From Paenibacillus selenitireducens (GTDB lineage Bacteria > Bacillota > Bacilli > Paenibacillales > Paenibacillaceae), in the NCBI RefSeq assembly GCF_002021565.1, contig NZ_MSZX01000005.1, forward strand, positions 434,027 through 498,026: 64,000 nucleotides of DNA, written 5' to 3'. Numbering within the stretch: position 1 is the stretch's first letter; the number at the start of each line of letters is the position of its first letter. This document shows, piece after piece, positions 49,449 through 58,548 of the stretch. The notes under the pieces were generated by a model. That model did no database searches. It was not told the origin of the DNA and worked only from the letters and a program-made list of their open reading frames with translations. The translations under genes were made by a program, and so were the position numbers.

Positions 49449-50375
49449 TTAGCCCGTCGAGGCACTCCGACGAACTGTAAAATCTTCTTCCGTCAAATCC
49501 ATATTTACGCTCATAGCGGTTCGGCTGCCGTCCGCTGCAGCAAAAACCACTTGGGAAGGAGCCACGTACGAAGCATCTCCGGCGATATATAAACCAGGTA
49601 TTGCGGACCTCCCCTTTCCGTCCGTTTTAATCCCGCCCGACGCCGTCATTTCACAGTCTAATCGTTCTGCGAACGGAAAGCTTTGCACAAATTTAGGAGT
49701 CACGAAGCCGCCAGTCCTCGGAATTTGAGCTCCGTCTGCAAAGCGAACATGTTCAAGCCGACCATTTTGGCCAATGAAAGCTGAAATAGGTTGCTCCATT
49801 ACCACAATATCCATTGATTGAAGCTGCTTTTTGTGCTCATCTGACAGAGACGCCTTGCCGTTCGTACAGACAACCAAATTTTTGCTCCAATTGAGGAGCA
49901 GTTTGGCCTTATGAAATAGGTTTGGATATTCGGAAACAACAACAAGCGGTTGATCTTGAAGCTCCCAGCCATCGCAATATGGGCAATTGAACAAGCTTTT
50001 CCCGTAAAGCGGATAAAAGCCTTCAATATCTGGATATATCTCCTTTACGCCCGTTGCCAAAATTAGTTTTCGCGCTTGAAGGCGAAGGCCAGCAGAATCA
50101 ACTAACTCAAATCCGAATTGGGTAGTATCAACGGAAACAACTTCGTTTTGAAGATGATCGACTGAAGGATAACTTTTAACCTCCTCAAGAGCAATTCTGC
50201 GGAATTCGGTCGGTGTTACGCCGTCTCTCGTAATAAAGCCGTGAGACGCATGTGTAACGGCATTTCTGGGTCGATTGTTGTCAATGATAGCCAAGCTTCT
50301 CCTTGCCCTTCCAAGGATGAGGGCTGCATTCAACCCGGCCGGTCCTCCACCAATAATGGCGCATTCGTAAATCAT
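49449..50375 (-). CDS. NAD(P)/FAD-dependent oxidoreductase, thioredoxin reductase-like
   Basis: 308 residues with the FAD fold AIIGGGPAGLNAALILGRAR near the N-terminus, the redox pair CPYC (C131, C134) in FNCPYCDGWE, and a C-terminal FAD loop GLYIAGDASYVAPSQVVFAA. CPYC in place of the CATC of classic TrxB, with a short NADPH domain (VVVSEYPNLFHKAKLLLNWS), marks the thioredoxin-reductase-like group common in Firmicutes. The canonical GxGxxA/G of the NADPH site is not obvious. The start is ATG 50375 (AAGGAG 9 bases upstream). It is placed between an Rrf2 regulator and thioredoxin. Confidence 0.87.
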   Translation of the reverse strand: MIYECAIIGGGPAGLNAALILGRARRSLAIIDNNRPRNAVTHASHGFITRDGVTPTEFRRIALEEVKSYPSVDHLQNEVVSVDTTQFGFELVDSAGLRLQARKLILATGVKEIYPDIEGFYPLYGKSLFNCPYCDGWELQDQPLVVVSEYPNLFHKAKLLLNWSKNLVVCTNGKASLSDEHKKQLQSMDIVVMEQPISAFIGQNGRLEHVRFADGAQIPRTGGFVTPKFVQSFPFAERLDCEMTASGGIKTDGKGRSAIPGLYIAGDASYVAPSQVVFAAADGSRTAMSVNMDLTEEDFTVRRSASTG

Positions 50376-50404
50376 GACGCTCAACTCCTTAATATAGACT
50401 TTAT

Positions 50405-50422
50405 AGACATATTATATCTATT
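50405..50422 (-). promoter_or_regulatory. Candidate Rrf2 operator before the reductase gene
   Basis: Minus-strand AATAGATATAATATGTCT matches the site before the Rrf2 gene at 15 of 18 positions. The internal TATAAT is the likely -10 box, so a bound regulator would block the promoter. Confidence 0.45.
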
Positions 50423-50469
50423 ATTGGACGAAAAATTTTTAATGTGTTGCAAATGGCTCAACCTTAAAC

Positions 50470-50862
50470 CTACGTTTTCTTTTGGACCATATCTGTCAAC
50501 TTCGTGTTTTTAAGATGGCTTTCCATTTTCTCTTCCGCTTCCTTCATTACAGCTTGAATCAAGCATTCTTCGCCGTGGACAAAATTACATTCAAACAAGG
50601 AGGCATTACCCTCAATAGCCTGGATAATATCCAAAAATGTAATATCATCTTTTTTGCGAGATAAGCGATATCCCCCATTGACTCCGGAAACAGATTCGAT
50701 CATCCCTGCTTTTACGAGCCTCGTTAAAATTTTGGAAAGATAGGTTGGTGAAACACCTTGTATTTCTGCTAACTGCTGAACACCTATCGGCTTTACCGGA
50801 GAATTGTCAATGAGCGCGAGCATAGTGTGCAAAGCATAGTTTGTTGCTTTTGTAAATTTCAC
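50470..50862 (-). CDS. Rrf2 family transcriptional regulator
   Basis: 130 residues. The winged helix (1-85) has the family blocks MKFTKATNYALHTMLAL, VSPTYLSKILTRLVKAG and GVNGGYRLSRK. The C-terminal part has only two cysteines (C92, C100: FECNFVHGEEC), fewer than the three of iron-sulfur Rrf2 proteins, so it may sense thiol stress by disulfide or alkylation as in the YwnA/SaiR-type groups. It probably represses its own gene and the reductase-thioredoxin-MFS genes next to it. A C-terminal fragment of a near-identical paralogue lies at 10703-10876. Confidence 0.9.
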   Translation of the reverse strand: MKFTKATNYALHTMLALIDNSPVKPIGVQQLAEIQGVSPTYLSKILTRLVKAGMIESVSGVNGGYRLSRKKDDITFLDIIQAIEGNASLFECNFVHGEECLIQAVMKEAEEKMESHLKNTKLTDMVQKKT

Positions 50863-50879
50863 GGTATCACCTCAATAAA

Positions 50880-50897
50880 AGACTTATTGTATCTATA
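50880..50897 (-). promoter_or_regulatory. Candidate Rrf2 autoregulatory operator
   Basis: Minus-strand TATAGATACAATAAGTCT lies 17 bases before the Rrf2 start and overlaps a -10-like TACAAT. See the two related sites at 50405 and 10844. Confidence 0.45.
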
Positions 50898-51092
50898 ATA
50901 TCCTCGATATCGCTAATGTGTCAAGGAAAATGCCAAGCAGATGTGATATAAGTCATTAAGAAAGTGACAAGTGCTTCTGACGGCTGCACGGATTAGAATG
51001 GTTCTAATTGTTCGATCATGAAGCCAAGAGCTGAAATTACAGCCGGATTGCCGTGATGTTTCCATCATAATTGCTTATTTTTAGTCGTGTTC

Positions 51093-51845
51093 TCAGTCTA
51101 TGGAGTCGGGTGAAATCACATCCCATTTTCCAAACAATGTAAAACCCGCCGTTTTAGCCAGCAATGTAGATGCATGGTTATCGAGCTGACATCGGTACTG
51201 GGGTTCGTATCCCTGTTCATAGGCAAACTTGCAAATGGAACGCACCACTTTGCGGGCATGACCTTTTCCTCGAAATGGCGCCAGCGTCAATACGCCGAGA
51301 TCCGCAATTTGCGTATCGTCCTCCCAAGGATACATGCTGGCGGCACAGACTAGGCGGTTTTTCTCAAAAGAGCCGAACACGGCCCAGTGATCCAATTCCA
51401 CAGAAGCATCATCCAAGTCTTGTTCCGAAGCGGAGGACTCGAACTCGGAGAAAACCGCATCATCTTGCTCTGTTAACTGGTGCAAGTCACCTTCCAGATT
51501 TTCCTGCAGCAATACGTTCTTATCGGCCTCTGAGAAATAAAAAAGATAATCTGCGCCATGCAGCATGACTCCCGCTTCTTTTATTTTTCGGCGAAAGATC
51601 TCCTCAGACAGGTCTTGTCGTGGATAAAGGCCTACCTTATCGGCCATCGCAGGCGTCAGAACCGCCATAATTCGGCCGTCGGTGGTTTCCAGCACCATGA
51701 CCCGACTGTCTTCATCCAGGTCTGGGTTGATTGCGACAGTAAGGACTTCATCGCTGTAGAGGACGTCTCCGTTCAAAAATTGTTCCCGCCAATAGTCAGT
51801 TATCGTTTGTGAAAATATAAGCATATTTTTTATTTTACTTTCCAT
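51093..51845 (-). CDS. GNAT family N-acetyltransferase
   Basis: 250 residues. The C-terminal half is a GNAT fold with the acetyl-CoA pyrophosphate loop LAPFRGKGHARKVV (about 190-203) and LDNHASTLLAKTAGFTLFGK at the end. The N-terminal 120 residues are a less conserved domain found in related GNAT proteins. The acceptor substrate is unknown. ATG 51845 has AAGGGAG upstream. It stands alone on the minus strand. Confidence 0.8.
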   Translation of the reverse strand: MESKIKNMLIFSQTITDYWREQFLNGDVLYSDEVLTVAINPDLDEDSRVMVLETTDGRIMAVLTPAMADKVGLYPRQDLSEEIFRRKIKEAGVMLHGADYLFYFSEADKNVLLQENLEGDLHQLTEQDDAVFSEFESSASEQDLDDASVELDHWAVFGSFEKNRLVCAASMYPWEDDTQIADLGVLTLAPFRGKGHARKVVRSICKFAYEQGYEPQYRCQLDNHASTLLAKTAGFTLFGKWDVISPDSID

Positions 51846-51914
51846 GTAAGTTCACTCCCTTATTCTAAGTTATTGTAGCAGAGTATAACTCTGCGGCATC
51901 GACGAGGTAAGCCA

Positions 51915-53281
51915 CTACGCGTTTGCCGATTTATATTGAATTGCAGCAACTATTGGCATAATTAATAATGCGACTAAGATACCTAGTATAGGTGCAAATT
52001 TTAATGTTTGAGCGGTATACATAACATAGATAAAAGGTGCCACTAAAATCGTTGTTACAATAGTCCAGCTAGCTATTACTATATAACGATAATTAGAAAG
52101 CATAACGCGTGGTTTTAATTGCGCTAATGTTATCCAAATCATTTGTATGCAAATAATAAAATGAATAGCTCTAATATGTTTACTAATCCAACGACTAATA
52201 AAAGCACTCAAAACTATCGTAATAAGCATAATAAGGATGAAAGCTACATAATCATAGTTGCCTAAAACGATTAAACCCTCATCGTCAATAACACCATCAA
52301 ATACTATAGCTAAAATGTTTACTAAACCATAAAGTATTGCAGCAACTCCTATAAAGCTTGCCAGCATACTACCAAATGTTAGAGATGATGTTTTAACATT
52401 AAATACCTTTTTACGGATAAGTATAATTGTCGCAATGATCGTTAAACCAATTAGCAATGTCATTAACGGTAAAACCACTTCGTCTGAATATACAACTAAG
52501 ACATTTTTCATTAGAGGGAAGTAAATGGCATCCCCTTGATTTTTCTCTAACGCTTCAAACTCTATTGTTGAAAGTTTAGCATATTTTTCAGCTAATGGTA
52601 TGGCGTAAGCACCAAAGTGACGAATCGTATCTCTATCACTATTTTCATATGTATCTATATTCGCGTGATATGTTTCAACACCACCCATATTAGCAATATT
52701 ATAGCCTAGCTTAGGTATGTGCTTTAATTCTGAAAAATCTGTAGCTACCGGAAGAGATACCGTATGACTAAATTCTTTTACCAATTGTGCATTATGATTT
52801 GTTGTTTCAAATAAAATGGGCACTCCTGTATTACCACGCGCCTCAAAGTTAATGATCATACGTGTCTTGTCAAAAATATCTTTGCGTTCTGTTAATGCTG
52901 TTGCCCCTAGCACACCTTCTTCTTCACCATCAGTAAAAACAAAATACAATGTATTTTCAGTGGGAGGAAGCTGACTCATCATACGAGCAGTTTCCATTAA
53001 AGTTACAACTCCATAACCATCGTCACCTGCGCCTGATGTTTCAGGTGTGGAATCATTAAATATTTCACGATATAGTCTTTAACTTTTTTATTAGCTTCTG
53101 AACCTACTGGATGTGGTACTTTGGCAATTATTTCTAAATGCTGCATTGCACGTTCTACCGAAAACTTCTCGTCATTAACATGGCTGCTCTCATAGGGGTT
53201 TGAAAATTGAGTAGAACTTACGGCTATTGTTATTAGCATCAAAATACTTGTAAATAATATTATTTTCCATTGTTTACGCAT
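51915..53281 (-). pseudogene. M28 family metallopeptidase, membrane-bound, broken by deletion and frameshift
   Basis: From ATG 53281 (AAAGGAGTG upstream) the frame gives an N-terminal membrane helix and the start of an M28 aminopeptidase (VERAMQHLEIIAKVPHPVGS), then runs off frame and stops at 53003. In another frame GAGDDGYGVVTLMETARMMS continues to 51915, with VFTDGEEEG (catalytic Glu and Zn ligand) and seven C-terminal membrane helices. Between DYIVKYLM and SGAGDDG the family has about 80 to 90 residues, including the first zinc-binding HxD, which are absent. The protein should therefore be inactive even if the frame were restored. Confidence 0.75.
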
Positions 53282-53390
53282 ATAGTCTTCACTCCTTTCA
53301 AATGAACCGAATTGTCGGAAACTCAAAATGGGCTGCCTATTGGTCCTCTCCTTTTCACAAATCTAAGAACAGTTGGTACAAATTAAAAAA

Positions 53391-53443
53391 CTAACCGAAC
53401 GGTCAATAATATTTTATTCAAAACTAACCAGTCGGTCAATGAT
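53391..53443. promoter_or_regulatory. Two tandem TetR-type half-palindromic sites before the M28 gene
   Basis: CTAACCGAACGGTCAATAAT (53391-53410) and CTAACCAGTCGGTCAATGAT (53424-53443) are direct repeats 33 bases apart, 110 bases upstream of the peptidase start. AACGGTCAA in the first also occurs in the palindrome before the TetR gene at 56950-56967. Confidence 0.5.
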
Positions 53444-53548
53444 ATTAAGTGTAAGTACACGTTACAATCACCCTGATGCGTCAAATGCCGAATATAACTT
53501 GTCCACGAGACCCCCCTCCTCCTTTGTGATATTCATGGAGTTCGAACA

Positions 53549-53592
53549 ACCACAAAGAAGCCATTCCCTCAAGGGTATGGCTTCTTTGTGGT
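53549..53592 (-). terminator. Terminator of the LacI gene (possibly bidirectional)
   Basis: Perfect 16-bp stem, ACCACAAAGAAGCCAT with its complement, arms 53549-53564 and 53577-53592, placed 28 bases after the LacI stop codon. No long T-run is seen on either strand. Confidence 0.65.
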
Positions 53593-53619
53593 GTAGGTAG
53601 GAGTGAACTTCGCGCTCAT

Positions 53620-54591
53620 TCAGGACAACGCACTCGCTTCTGTTCGAGCTCTGAAGTTGAGTTGATGTCGAATCTGAATTCGGGCATATTCATCGCTTAG
53701 TAATAGCGAGACGGCTTGCTCGCCAATTGCAGTCTGATGATAATCCACACTTGGGAAACCTAATATTTCACTTAATGGTGTATTCTCCTCGCCAATAATC
53801 TCGAAATCTTGTGGGTAACTGTACCCGTGCGTCTGGGCGGAAGCTATGATTCCTGCAGCGACTTCATCGCCATTCGTAAAAATCGCATCCGGGACGATCG
53901 AATTTCGAAACATGATGCCGCCAACCCTTTTCCCATCTTGAAAGTCGAAGCACTGGTCGAAAAACTGACTTTCATACGCTTCGGTGATGATTTCTTGATA
54001 CGCCTGAATACGTAATCTAGTGCTAGGACTTGATTGCGAATCTCTTCCAGATGTGAAATGAATCCGCTTATAGCCTTTGTTCTTCAAATAAGTGAAGACT
54101 TCGATATACGCTGCAAATCGATCTGGGAATACAGACGGAACAAGTTCGATGGGGCAAGCATCGCAACATACGATTTTTCCCCACTCGGCCAAGGCTTTAA
54201 TCTGCTCAGGATGAAGTGTATGCGAAGTGAGTAATAATCCATCGATCATTTTCTTTTTCAATAACGTTAGATAGCTACTCTCTATGACGTTCTCATAATA
54301 CGAAGGCAACAAAAGAACTTGATAATGCAACTCATGCGCTTTCTTCAGAATGCCGTTAATGAGTTCATCATAACAAGAGTTATTGTTATACGGCACAATG
54401 ACGCCAATGGTATTTGTCTTTCCTTTGCTTAGCTTCACCGCATTGCCATTTACCGAATAATTCAATTCCTTCATAACCGCCAAAACCTTTTCTTGCTTGT
54501 CCTTGGCTACATGAGGATACTCATTGAGAACGCGAGATACGGTTGCAATCGAGACACCTGCCATTCTAGCGACATCTTTGATATTCGCCAT
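53620..54591 (-). CDS. LacI family transcriptional regulator
   Basis: 323 residues. The N-terminal helix-turn-helix MANIKDVARMAGVSIATVSR with hinge helix VNGNAVKLSKGKTNTIGVIVP leads into a periplasmic-binding-like effector domain (about 60-320). The start is ATG 54591 because the family begins exactly there; the open frame runs 33 codons further upstream without meaning. It is divergent from an MFS gene whose promoter holds a 14-bp near-palindrome, the likely operator. The effector is probably the sugar or sugar phosphate handled by the MFS and HAD proteins. Confidence 0.9.
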   Translation of the reverse strand: MANIKDVARMAGVSIATVSRVLNEYPHVAKDKQEKVLAVMKELNYSVNGNAVKLSKGKTNTIGVIVPYNNNSCYDELINGILKKAHELHYQVLLLPSYYENVIESSYLTLLKKKMIDGLLLTSHTLHPEQIKALAEWGKIVCCDACPIELVPSVFPDRFAAYIEVFTYLKNKGYKRIHFTSGRDSQSSPSTRLRIQAYQEIITEAYESQFFDQCFDFQDGKRVGGIMFRNSIVPDAIFTNGDEVAAGIIASAQTHGYSYPQDFEIIGEENTPLSEILGFPSVDYHQTAIGEQAVSLLLSDEYARIQIRHQLNFRARTEASALS

Positions 54592-54669
54592 AGCTTCCCA
54601 CTTTTTCACTGCATAATCGGAACCATTGTAACATGCCGATTTCTTTTTTAGAAATATGGTTTTGAATGC

Positions 54670-54700
54670 TTGACTTGAAAAGCGTTTCATATTTTACAAT
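54670..54700 (+). promoter_or_regulatory. Promoter of the MFS-HAD operon with LacI-type operator
   Basis: -35 TTGACT (54670-54675) and -10 TACAAT (54695-54700) flank TGAAAAGCGTTTCA (54676-54689), a near-palindrome of LacI-family type. The long 19-base spacer is filled by the operator, so the bound repressor would exclude RNA polymerase. It can serve both divergent genes. Confidence 0.6.
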
Positions 54701-54746
54701 GAAAAAATCAGCAGGAAGAATCCTATTTCTAGAAGGAGGTTAAGGC

Positions 54747-55937
54747 ATGAGAACCTTTGCGTTCGCTTCGTATTCATTGTATTTTCTAGCTGGACTTGTC
54801 ATTACAACGATCGGTTCTGTGATGCCGCAATTGCTCGCTCACTATGGGCAATCTTATACGATTGGCGGGCAGATGGTATTCGTAAGTGCAGTCGGATTTA
54901 TTGCAGGTGTGCCAATTTCGGCATGGCTCATGAACGTGTTGAAGAAGGAAAAATACGTACTCGCGCTCGCTGCGATTGTCATTGCGATTGCGCAGTTCAG
55001 TGTATGGTCACTTCCACCGTTCGGCTGGGTTGTGGCATTAAATTTCTTAAACAGTGTCGGTGCAGCAGCAATCGAGTGCGTTGTTGCGACATTAATGATG
55101 GAAGTATTCGTGGGCCGTCGAGCTGTGGTGATGAGTTATCTCGAGGTCTCGTTCGGGATCGGTGCGCTCTGTATGCCGCTCATCGCTAGTGTACTGATTG
55201 CGAATCAGGTTTGGCAGTATTCCTTCCTCGTGACGGCATGTCTTGGAATCATTATGGCGGTCATATGGTGCTTCATCTCTTTTGCCAAGGAGGGAACGGA
55301 AGTCGCGGAATCTTTGGATGCCGGCATTGCACCGCCGCCGATGTTCAAGACGAGGCAGATGAAGCGGTACATTCTCTTCGCATTCGTTTTTTTGATTTTC
55401 ATGTACAGCGGGATTGAGGGAAGTTTGAATCATTTCATGTCCTCCATCTTCCTGAATCATTTAGAAGTTACCCCTTACTACGCCTCATTGAGTATTGGCT
55501 TGTTCTGGACAGCGATGGTGATTGGCAGGGCTGCTACAGGCTGGATTATTCGAAAAGTAAATTATGCGAGTTATTTGCGCTGGAGTATGTTCGGCACGCT
55601 CGTGGTGATCGTCATGTTTGCGTTATGGAGGGATGCTGTCGTCGCCTTTATCCTGGTCATCACGATGGGGTTAACGATGTCTGGTGTGTATTCGATCACG
55701 ATGGTGTATGCGAATCATACGTTTCCCGGCATGACGCGTCTCGTGACCAGTCTGGTTACAGCTTTTGCCGGGTTCGGAGCCGCGGTCTTCCCTGCACTAA
55801 TTGGATATTCGATGGACCATTCAGGCACGGTGTCTGCGGTGTGGTATATCGCTGGCTTTGCGGCAACCTATTTGATCATACTGCTGCTAGGTATCGGCAG
55901 ATTCTACCGTAATCAAACGGCCGTGAACTTAAATTAA
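54747..55937 (+). CDS. MFS family transporter (sugar type, YfkF/FucP-like group)
   Basis: 396 residues, 12 helices; it begins directly with helix 1 (FAFASYSLYFLAGLVITTIG). Charged motif loops are MNVLKKEKYVLALAAI after helix 2 and GRAATGWIIRKVNYASYLRW after helix 8. It is controlled by the divergent LacI regulator and co-transcribed with a HAD sugar phosphatase, which suggests a sugar or sugar-derivative substrate. ATG 54747 has AGAAGGAGG upstream. The stop lies 18 bases before the HAD gene. Confidence 0.83.
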   Translation: MRTFAFASYSLYFLAGLVITTIGSVMPQLLAHYGQSYTIGGQMVFVSAVGFIAGVPISAWLMNVLKKEKYVLALAAIVIAIAQFSVWSLPPFGWVVALNFLNSVGAAAIECVVATLMMEVFVGRRAVVMSYLEVSFGIGALCMPLIASVLIANQVWQYSFLVTACLGIIMAVIWCFISFAKEGTEVAESLDAGIAPPPMFKTRQMKRYILFAFVFLIFMYSGIEGSLNHFMSSIFLNHLEVTPYYASLSIGLFWTAMVIGRAATGWIIRKVNYASYLRWSMFGTLVVIVMFALWRDAVVAFILVITMGLTMSGVYSITMVYANHTFPGMTRLVTSLVTAFAGFGAAVFPALIGYSMDHSGTVSAVWYIAGFAATYLIILLLGIGRFYRNQTAVNLN

Positions 55938-55955
55938 TAAGGGGAGGAATTTAAT

Positions 55956-56753
55956 ATGGATGTACAAATCATTGCCGTAGACATGGATGGCACGTTTCTA
56001 AATGACCGCAAGGACTATAACCGAGATCGCTTTCTGAATCAGTATGCGCAGATGAAAAGAAAAGGCATTCGGTTTGTAGTGGCTAGTGGAAATCAATATT
56101 ACCAGCTGCGGTCATTTTTCCCTGAAATTGAGCAAGAAATTGCTTTTGTTGCGGATAATGGCGCTTATATTATAGATGGGAAAGAGGAAGTGTTCACTGG
56201 TCGAATGTCTGATGAGACGATTGCAAAGACGCTGGAGCTTCTGAAACACTATCCATCCTCGAACATTGCAATATGCGGCAAACAAAGTGCTTATATGCGG
56301 CATGATGAATCAGATGACTATTATAACTATTCGAAACAATACTACCATCGATTACAGAGAGTAAAGAATCTAACGTCTATTGAGGATCAATTGTTTAAAT
56401 TTGCCCTTCGTTTTCCACTTGAAGAACTGGATCAAGCACTTGCGAACTTGAAGCTTGAGTTAGCGGAGGAAGCTACGGCCGTATCGTGCGGTCATGGGGA
56501 TGTGGATATTATTGTAACAGGCATTCACAAGGCGCACGGAATTCAGCTTCTTCAGCAAAGATGGCAGATTGCGGACAATAAGACGGCGGCTTTTGGAGAT
56601 AGTGACAATGATGTCGAAATGCTAAGTCATGTAAATTATAGCTATGCGATGCAACACGCGAATGAACACGTGAAGAGGACGGCGAAATATCAGATCGGTT
56701 CGAATAATGCCGAAGCTGTGCTGGATGCGATAGACTTGCTATTAGATAAATAA
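55956..56753 (+). CDS. Cof-type HAD-IIB family phosphatase
   Basis: 265 residues. Motif I is DMDGTFL with D9 and D11 (nucleophile and acid), motif II is VASGNQYYQL, and motif IV is FGDSDNDVEML near residue 213. Between them lies a type IIB cap. The family removes phosphate from small sugar phosphates and cofactors in the cytosol. Here it is the second gene of an operon behind a sugar-type MFS under LacI control, so it probably detoxifies or processes the imported sugar phosphate. GGGGAGG lies upstream of ATG 55956. Confidence 0.9.
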   Translation: MDVQIIAVDMDGTFLNDRKDYNRDRFLNQYAQMKRKGIRFVVASGNQYYQLRSFFPEIEQEIAFVADNGAYIIDGKEEVFTGRMSDETIAKTLELLKHYPSSNIAICGKQSAYMRHDESDDYYNYSKQYYHRLQRVKNLTSIEDQLFKFALRFPLEELDQALANLKLELAEEATAVSCGHGDVDIIVTGIHKAHGIQLLQQRWQIADNKTAAFGDSDNDVEMLSHVNYSYAMQHANEHVKRTAKYQIGSNNAEAVLDAIDLLLDK

Positions 56754-56848
56754 AGACTCATGATCTCTCGATCGAAAACCTGAGATAAAAATAGCGAGAG
56801 TATAGTGAACGTGTCTGTCTACCAAGCCAATATAATACCCTAAACAAA

Positions 56849-56888
56849 GAAGGAAAGGCACCCTCGTGCCTTCCTTCTTCTTTTTTTC
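56849..56888 (+). terminator. Terminator of the MFS-HAD operon
   Basis: Stem GAAGGAAAGGCAC with GTGCCTTCCTTC around CCTC, followed by TTCTTTTTTT. Confidence 0.85.
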
Positions 56889-56949
56889 AATGCGGGTCCG
56901 ATCGCAAAAATAAAGTAGCTTTCCCTTTTTCCTTTGCTTCACTCCTTTA

Positions 56950-56981
56950 CAAACGGTCAACGGTTTGGGTTATGCTATAAT
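56950..56981 (+). promoter_or_regulatory. TetR operator palindrome and extended -10 of the TetR gene
   Basis: CAAACGGTCAACGGTTTG (56950-56967) is an imperfect palindrome directly before an extended -10 (TGCTATAAT, 56973-56981). Its place suggests autorepression by the TetR protein. Confidence 0.55.
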
Positions 56982-57021
56982 ATCTGAAGAAAATGTGACA
57001 ACCATTCTAGGAGGAAAGTTA

Positions 57022-57654
57022 ATGATAGATGGTAGAGAAAAAAAGGGAAATAAAACAAAAGAAACTTTATTACACGCTACAATCACTTTAATCGCAGAAA
57101 ATGGACTAGAAGCATTAAGTGCCAACAGCATCGCAAAGAAGGCAAATGTTAGTAAAGCAAGCGTGTTTCATCACTTTGGTTCTATGGAGACAATGCAACA
57201 AGAAGCATTTATTTTTGCTAATGTGCTAATGAGTGAAGCGCTGGAACAAATTTATCAGGAAGCGAAGGAAACGGATTCTTTTGCGGAGATTATGCTCAAA
57301 TATATTCTCTTCTTTATTGAAGAAAAAAATAAAGACTACTTAAATTTAATTAATGTTCAAATGCAATTTTTAGTGAAGGCTTCCTATGATACGGAGTTTG
57401 AAGAGCTTATCTATGGTAAAGACAGCGAGAAAACACCGTATGATTTCTTTGAGATTTTAGTGAATGATTTCTATGGTGATACGCTAGACGCGAATGACTT
57501 GGAGTTAGTGAATGATTTATTAGCAACTTATATAAATGGATTTGCAACATTTTTTATTTCTAAGGCAGACACAGAATGGCTTGTTGTATTATGGAAGGAA
57601 AATATTAAAATGATTGAAATCTACGTCCACTCATTAATTAAATCAAATTCATAA
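57022..57654 (+). CDS. TetR family transcriptional regulator
   Basis: 210 residues. The helix-turn-helix is at about 9-55 (NKTKETLLHATITLIAENGL, SANSIAKKANVSKASVFHHF). The C-terminal ligand-binding helices are acidic. The start is ATG 57022, with AGGAGGAAAG 5 bases upstream; an earlier ATG at 56965 overlaps the operator and -10 box. Likely targets are its own gene and, from the shared AACGGTCAA, the region before the broken M28 peptidase. Confidence 0.9.
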   Translation: MIDGREKKGNKTKETLLHATITLIAENGLEALSANSIAKKANVSKASVFHHFGSMETMQQEAFIFANVLMSEALEQIYQEAKETDSFAEIMLKYILFFIEEKNKDYLNLINVQMQFLVKASYDTEFEELIYGKDSEKTPYDFFEILVNDFYGDTLDANDLELVNDLLATYINGFATFFISKADTEWLVVLWKENIKMIEIYVHSLIKSNS

Positions 57655-57775
57655 TACATTTTCTAAAAATAGAAAATCCAACTTCGATATGCTATAACTA
57701 TCCAAAAACCCCCTCGTCCTAAAGGCCAGAGCAGTCGGGTCTCAAAGAATCGGAGTGATACTCTTCCTTTAGTCT

Positions 57776-57812
57776 CAATAAAAAGGAGCAGCTGCCGTCG
57801 GCCAACTGCTCC
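57776..57812 (-). terminator. Terminator of the RimJ/RimL-type acetyltransferase gene
   Basis: On the minus strand GGAGCAG and CTGCTCC (loop of 14) are followed by TTTTTATT. A second inverted repeat (TTGAACTA with TAGTTCAA, 57820-57846) just before it, containing CCCGTTAGTT, belongs to the repeat family seen at 17260 and 62003. Confidence 0.65.
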
Positions 57813-57865
57813 CTGGTTCGTTGAACTACCGTTCCCCGTTAGTTCAATATAGGCAGAAAATCAAA

Positions 57866-58396
57866 TCAATCTGATATTAATTTGGAATAGATATTGAGAT
57901 CATTAAACTTTCCTTCTACTTTTCCATATTGTCTAAGTGTTCCTTCAAACGTAAAGTTGAGCTTTTGTAAAAGCTTTATAGAATTCACGTTTTCGGGGTC
58001 AACCTGTGCTTCGATTCGATTCAGCTTTAAAGATGTGAATGCGTGATCTAACAAAGAACAGATAGCTTCTGAAGCGTATCCTCTTCCCCAAAATGATTTA
58101 GCAATGTCATATCCAATTTCTGCTTTTTCATTTTCAAAATCAAAGGAATTATAACCACAAGAACCTATAATTTCATTGGACTCTTTTTTTATTATGGAGA
58201 AACGAATAGCCTTACTGTCTCGAGAAAGATCATCAAGAAGATTAATCATCTCTTTTGCTTTATTTTCATCAGTAAAACAACTAACATTCATAAATTTAGT
58301 AACATCTGGATCAGACCAAATTCTAAACAAACTAGACGAATCCGATACCTTCATTTTTCTCAAATGTAAACGTTCTGTGTGTATCTCTGTAATCAA
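57866..58396 (-). CDS. GNAT family N-acetyltransferase, RimJ/RimL type
   Basis: 176 residues. Family blocks are TERLHLRKMKVSDSSSLFRI at the start, GYDIAKSFWGRGYASEAICS (acetyl-CoA loop, about 95-114) and VDPENVNSIKLLQKLNFTFE. Proteins of this type acetylate ribosomal proteins, small amines or antibiotics; the substrate is unknown. The start is taken as TTG 58396, since GGAGG lies 8 bases before it and the family starts near there; an ATG at 58411 would have the ribosome site inside the gene. Confidence 0.85.
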   Translation of the reverse strand: MITEIHTERLHLRKMKVSDSSSLFRIWSDPDVTKFMNVSCFTDENKAKEMINLLDDLSRDSKAIRFSIIKKESNEIIGSCGYNSFDFENEKAEIGYDIAKSFWGRGYASEAICSLLDHAFTSLKLNRIEAQVDPENVNSIKLLQKLNFTFEGTLRQYGKVEGKFNDLNIYSKLISD

Positions 58397-58548
58397 TACT
58401 TTTACCTCCATTATATTTTAATAGTTAGGTTTAAGATATTGATATCTGCGCATAATTCAGTCCCTTCATTTTTGAAGTTAGTATCATTATACAAGAGCTT
58501 ATAGGATTTATCTACGATCGGCTTTTGTTGTTAAACTTTTCCGTTAGC

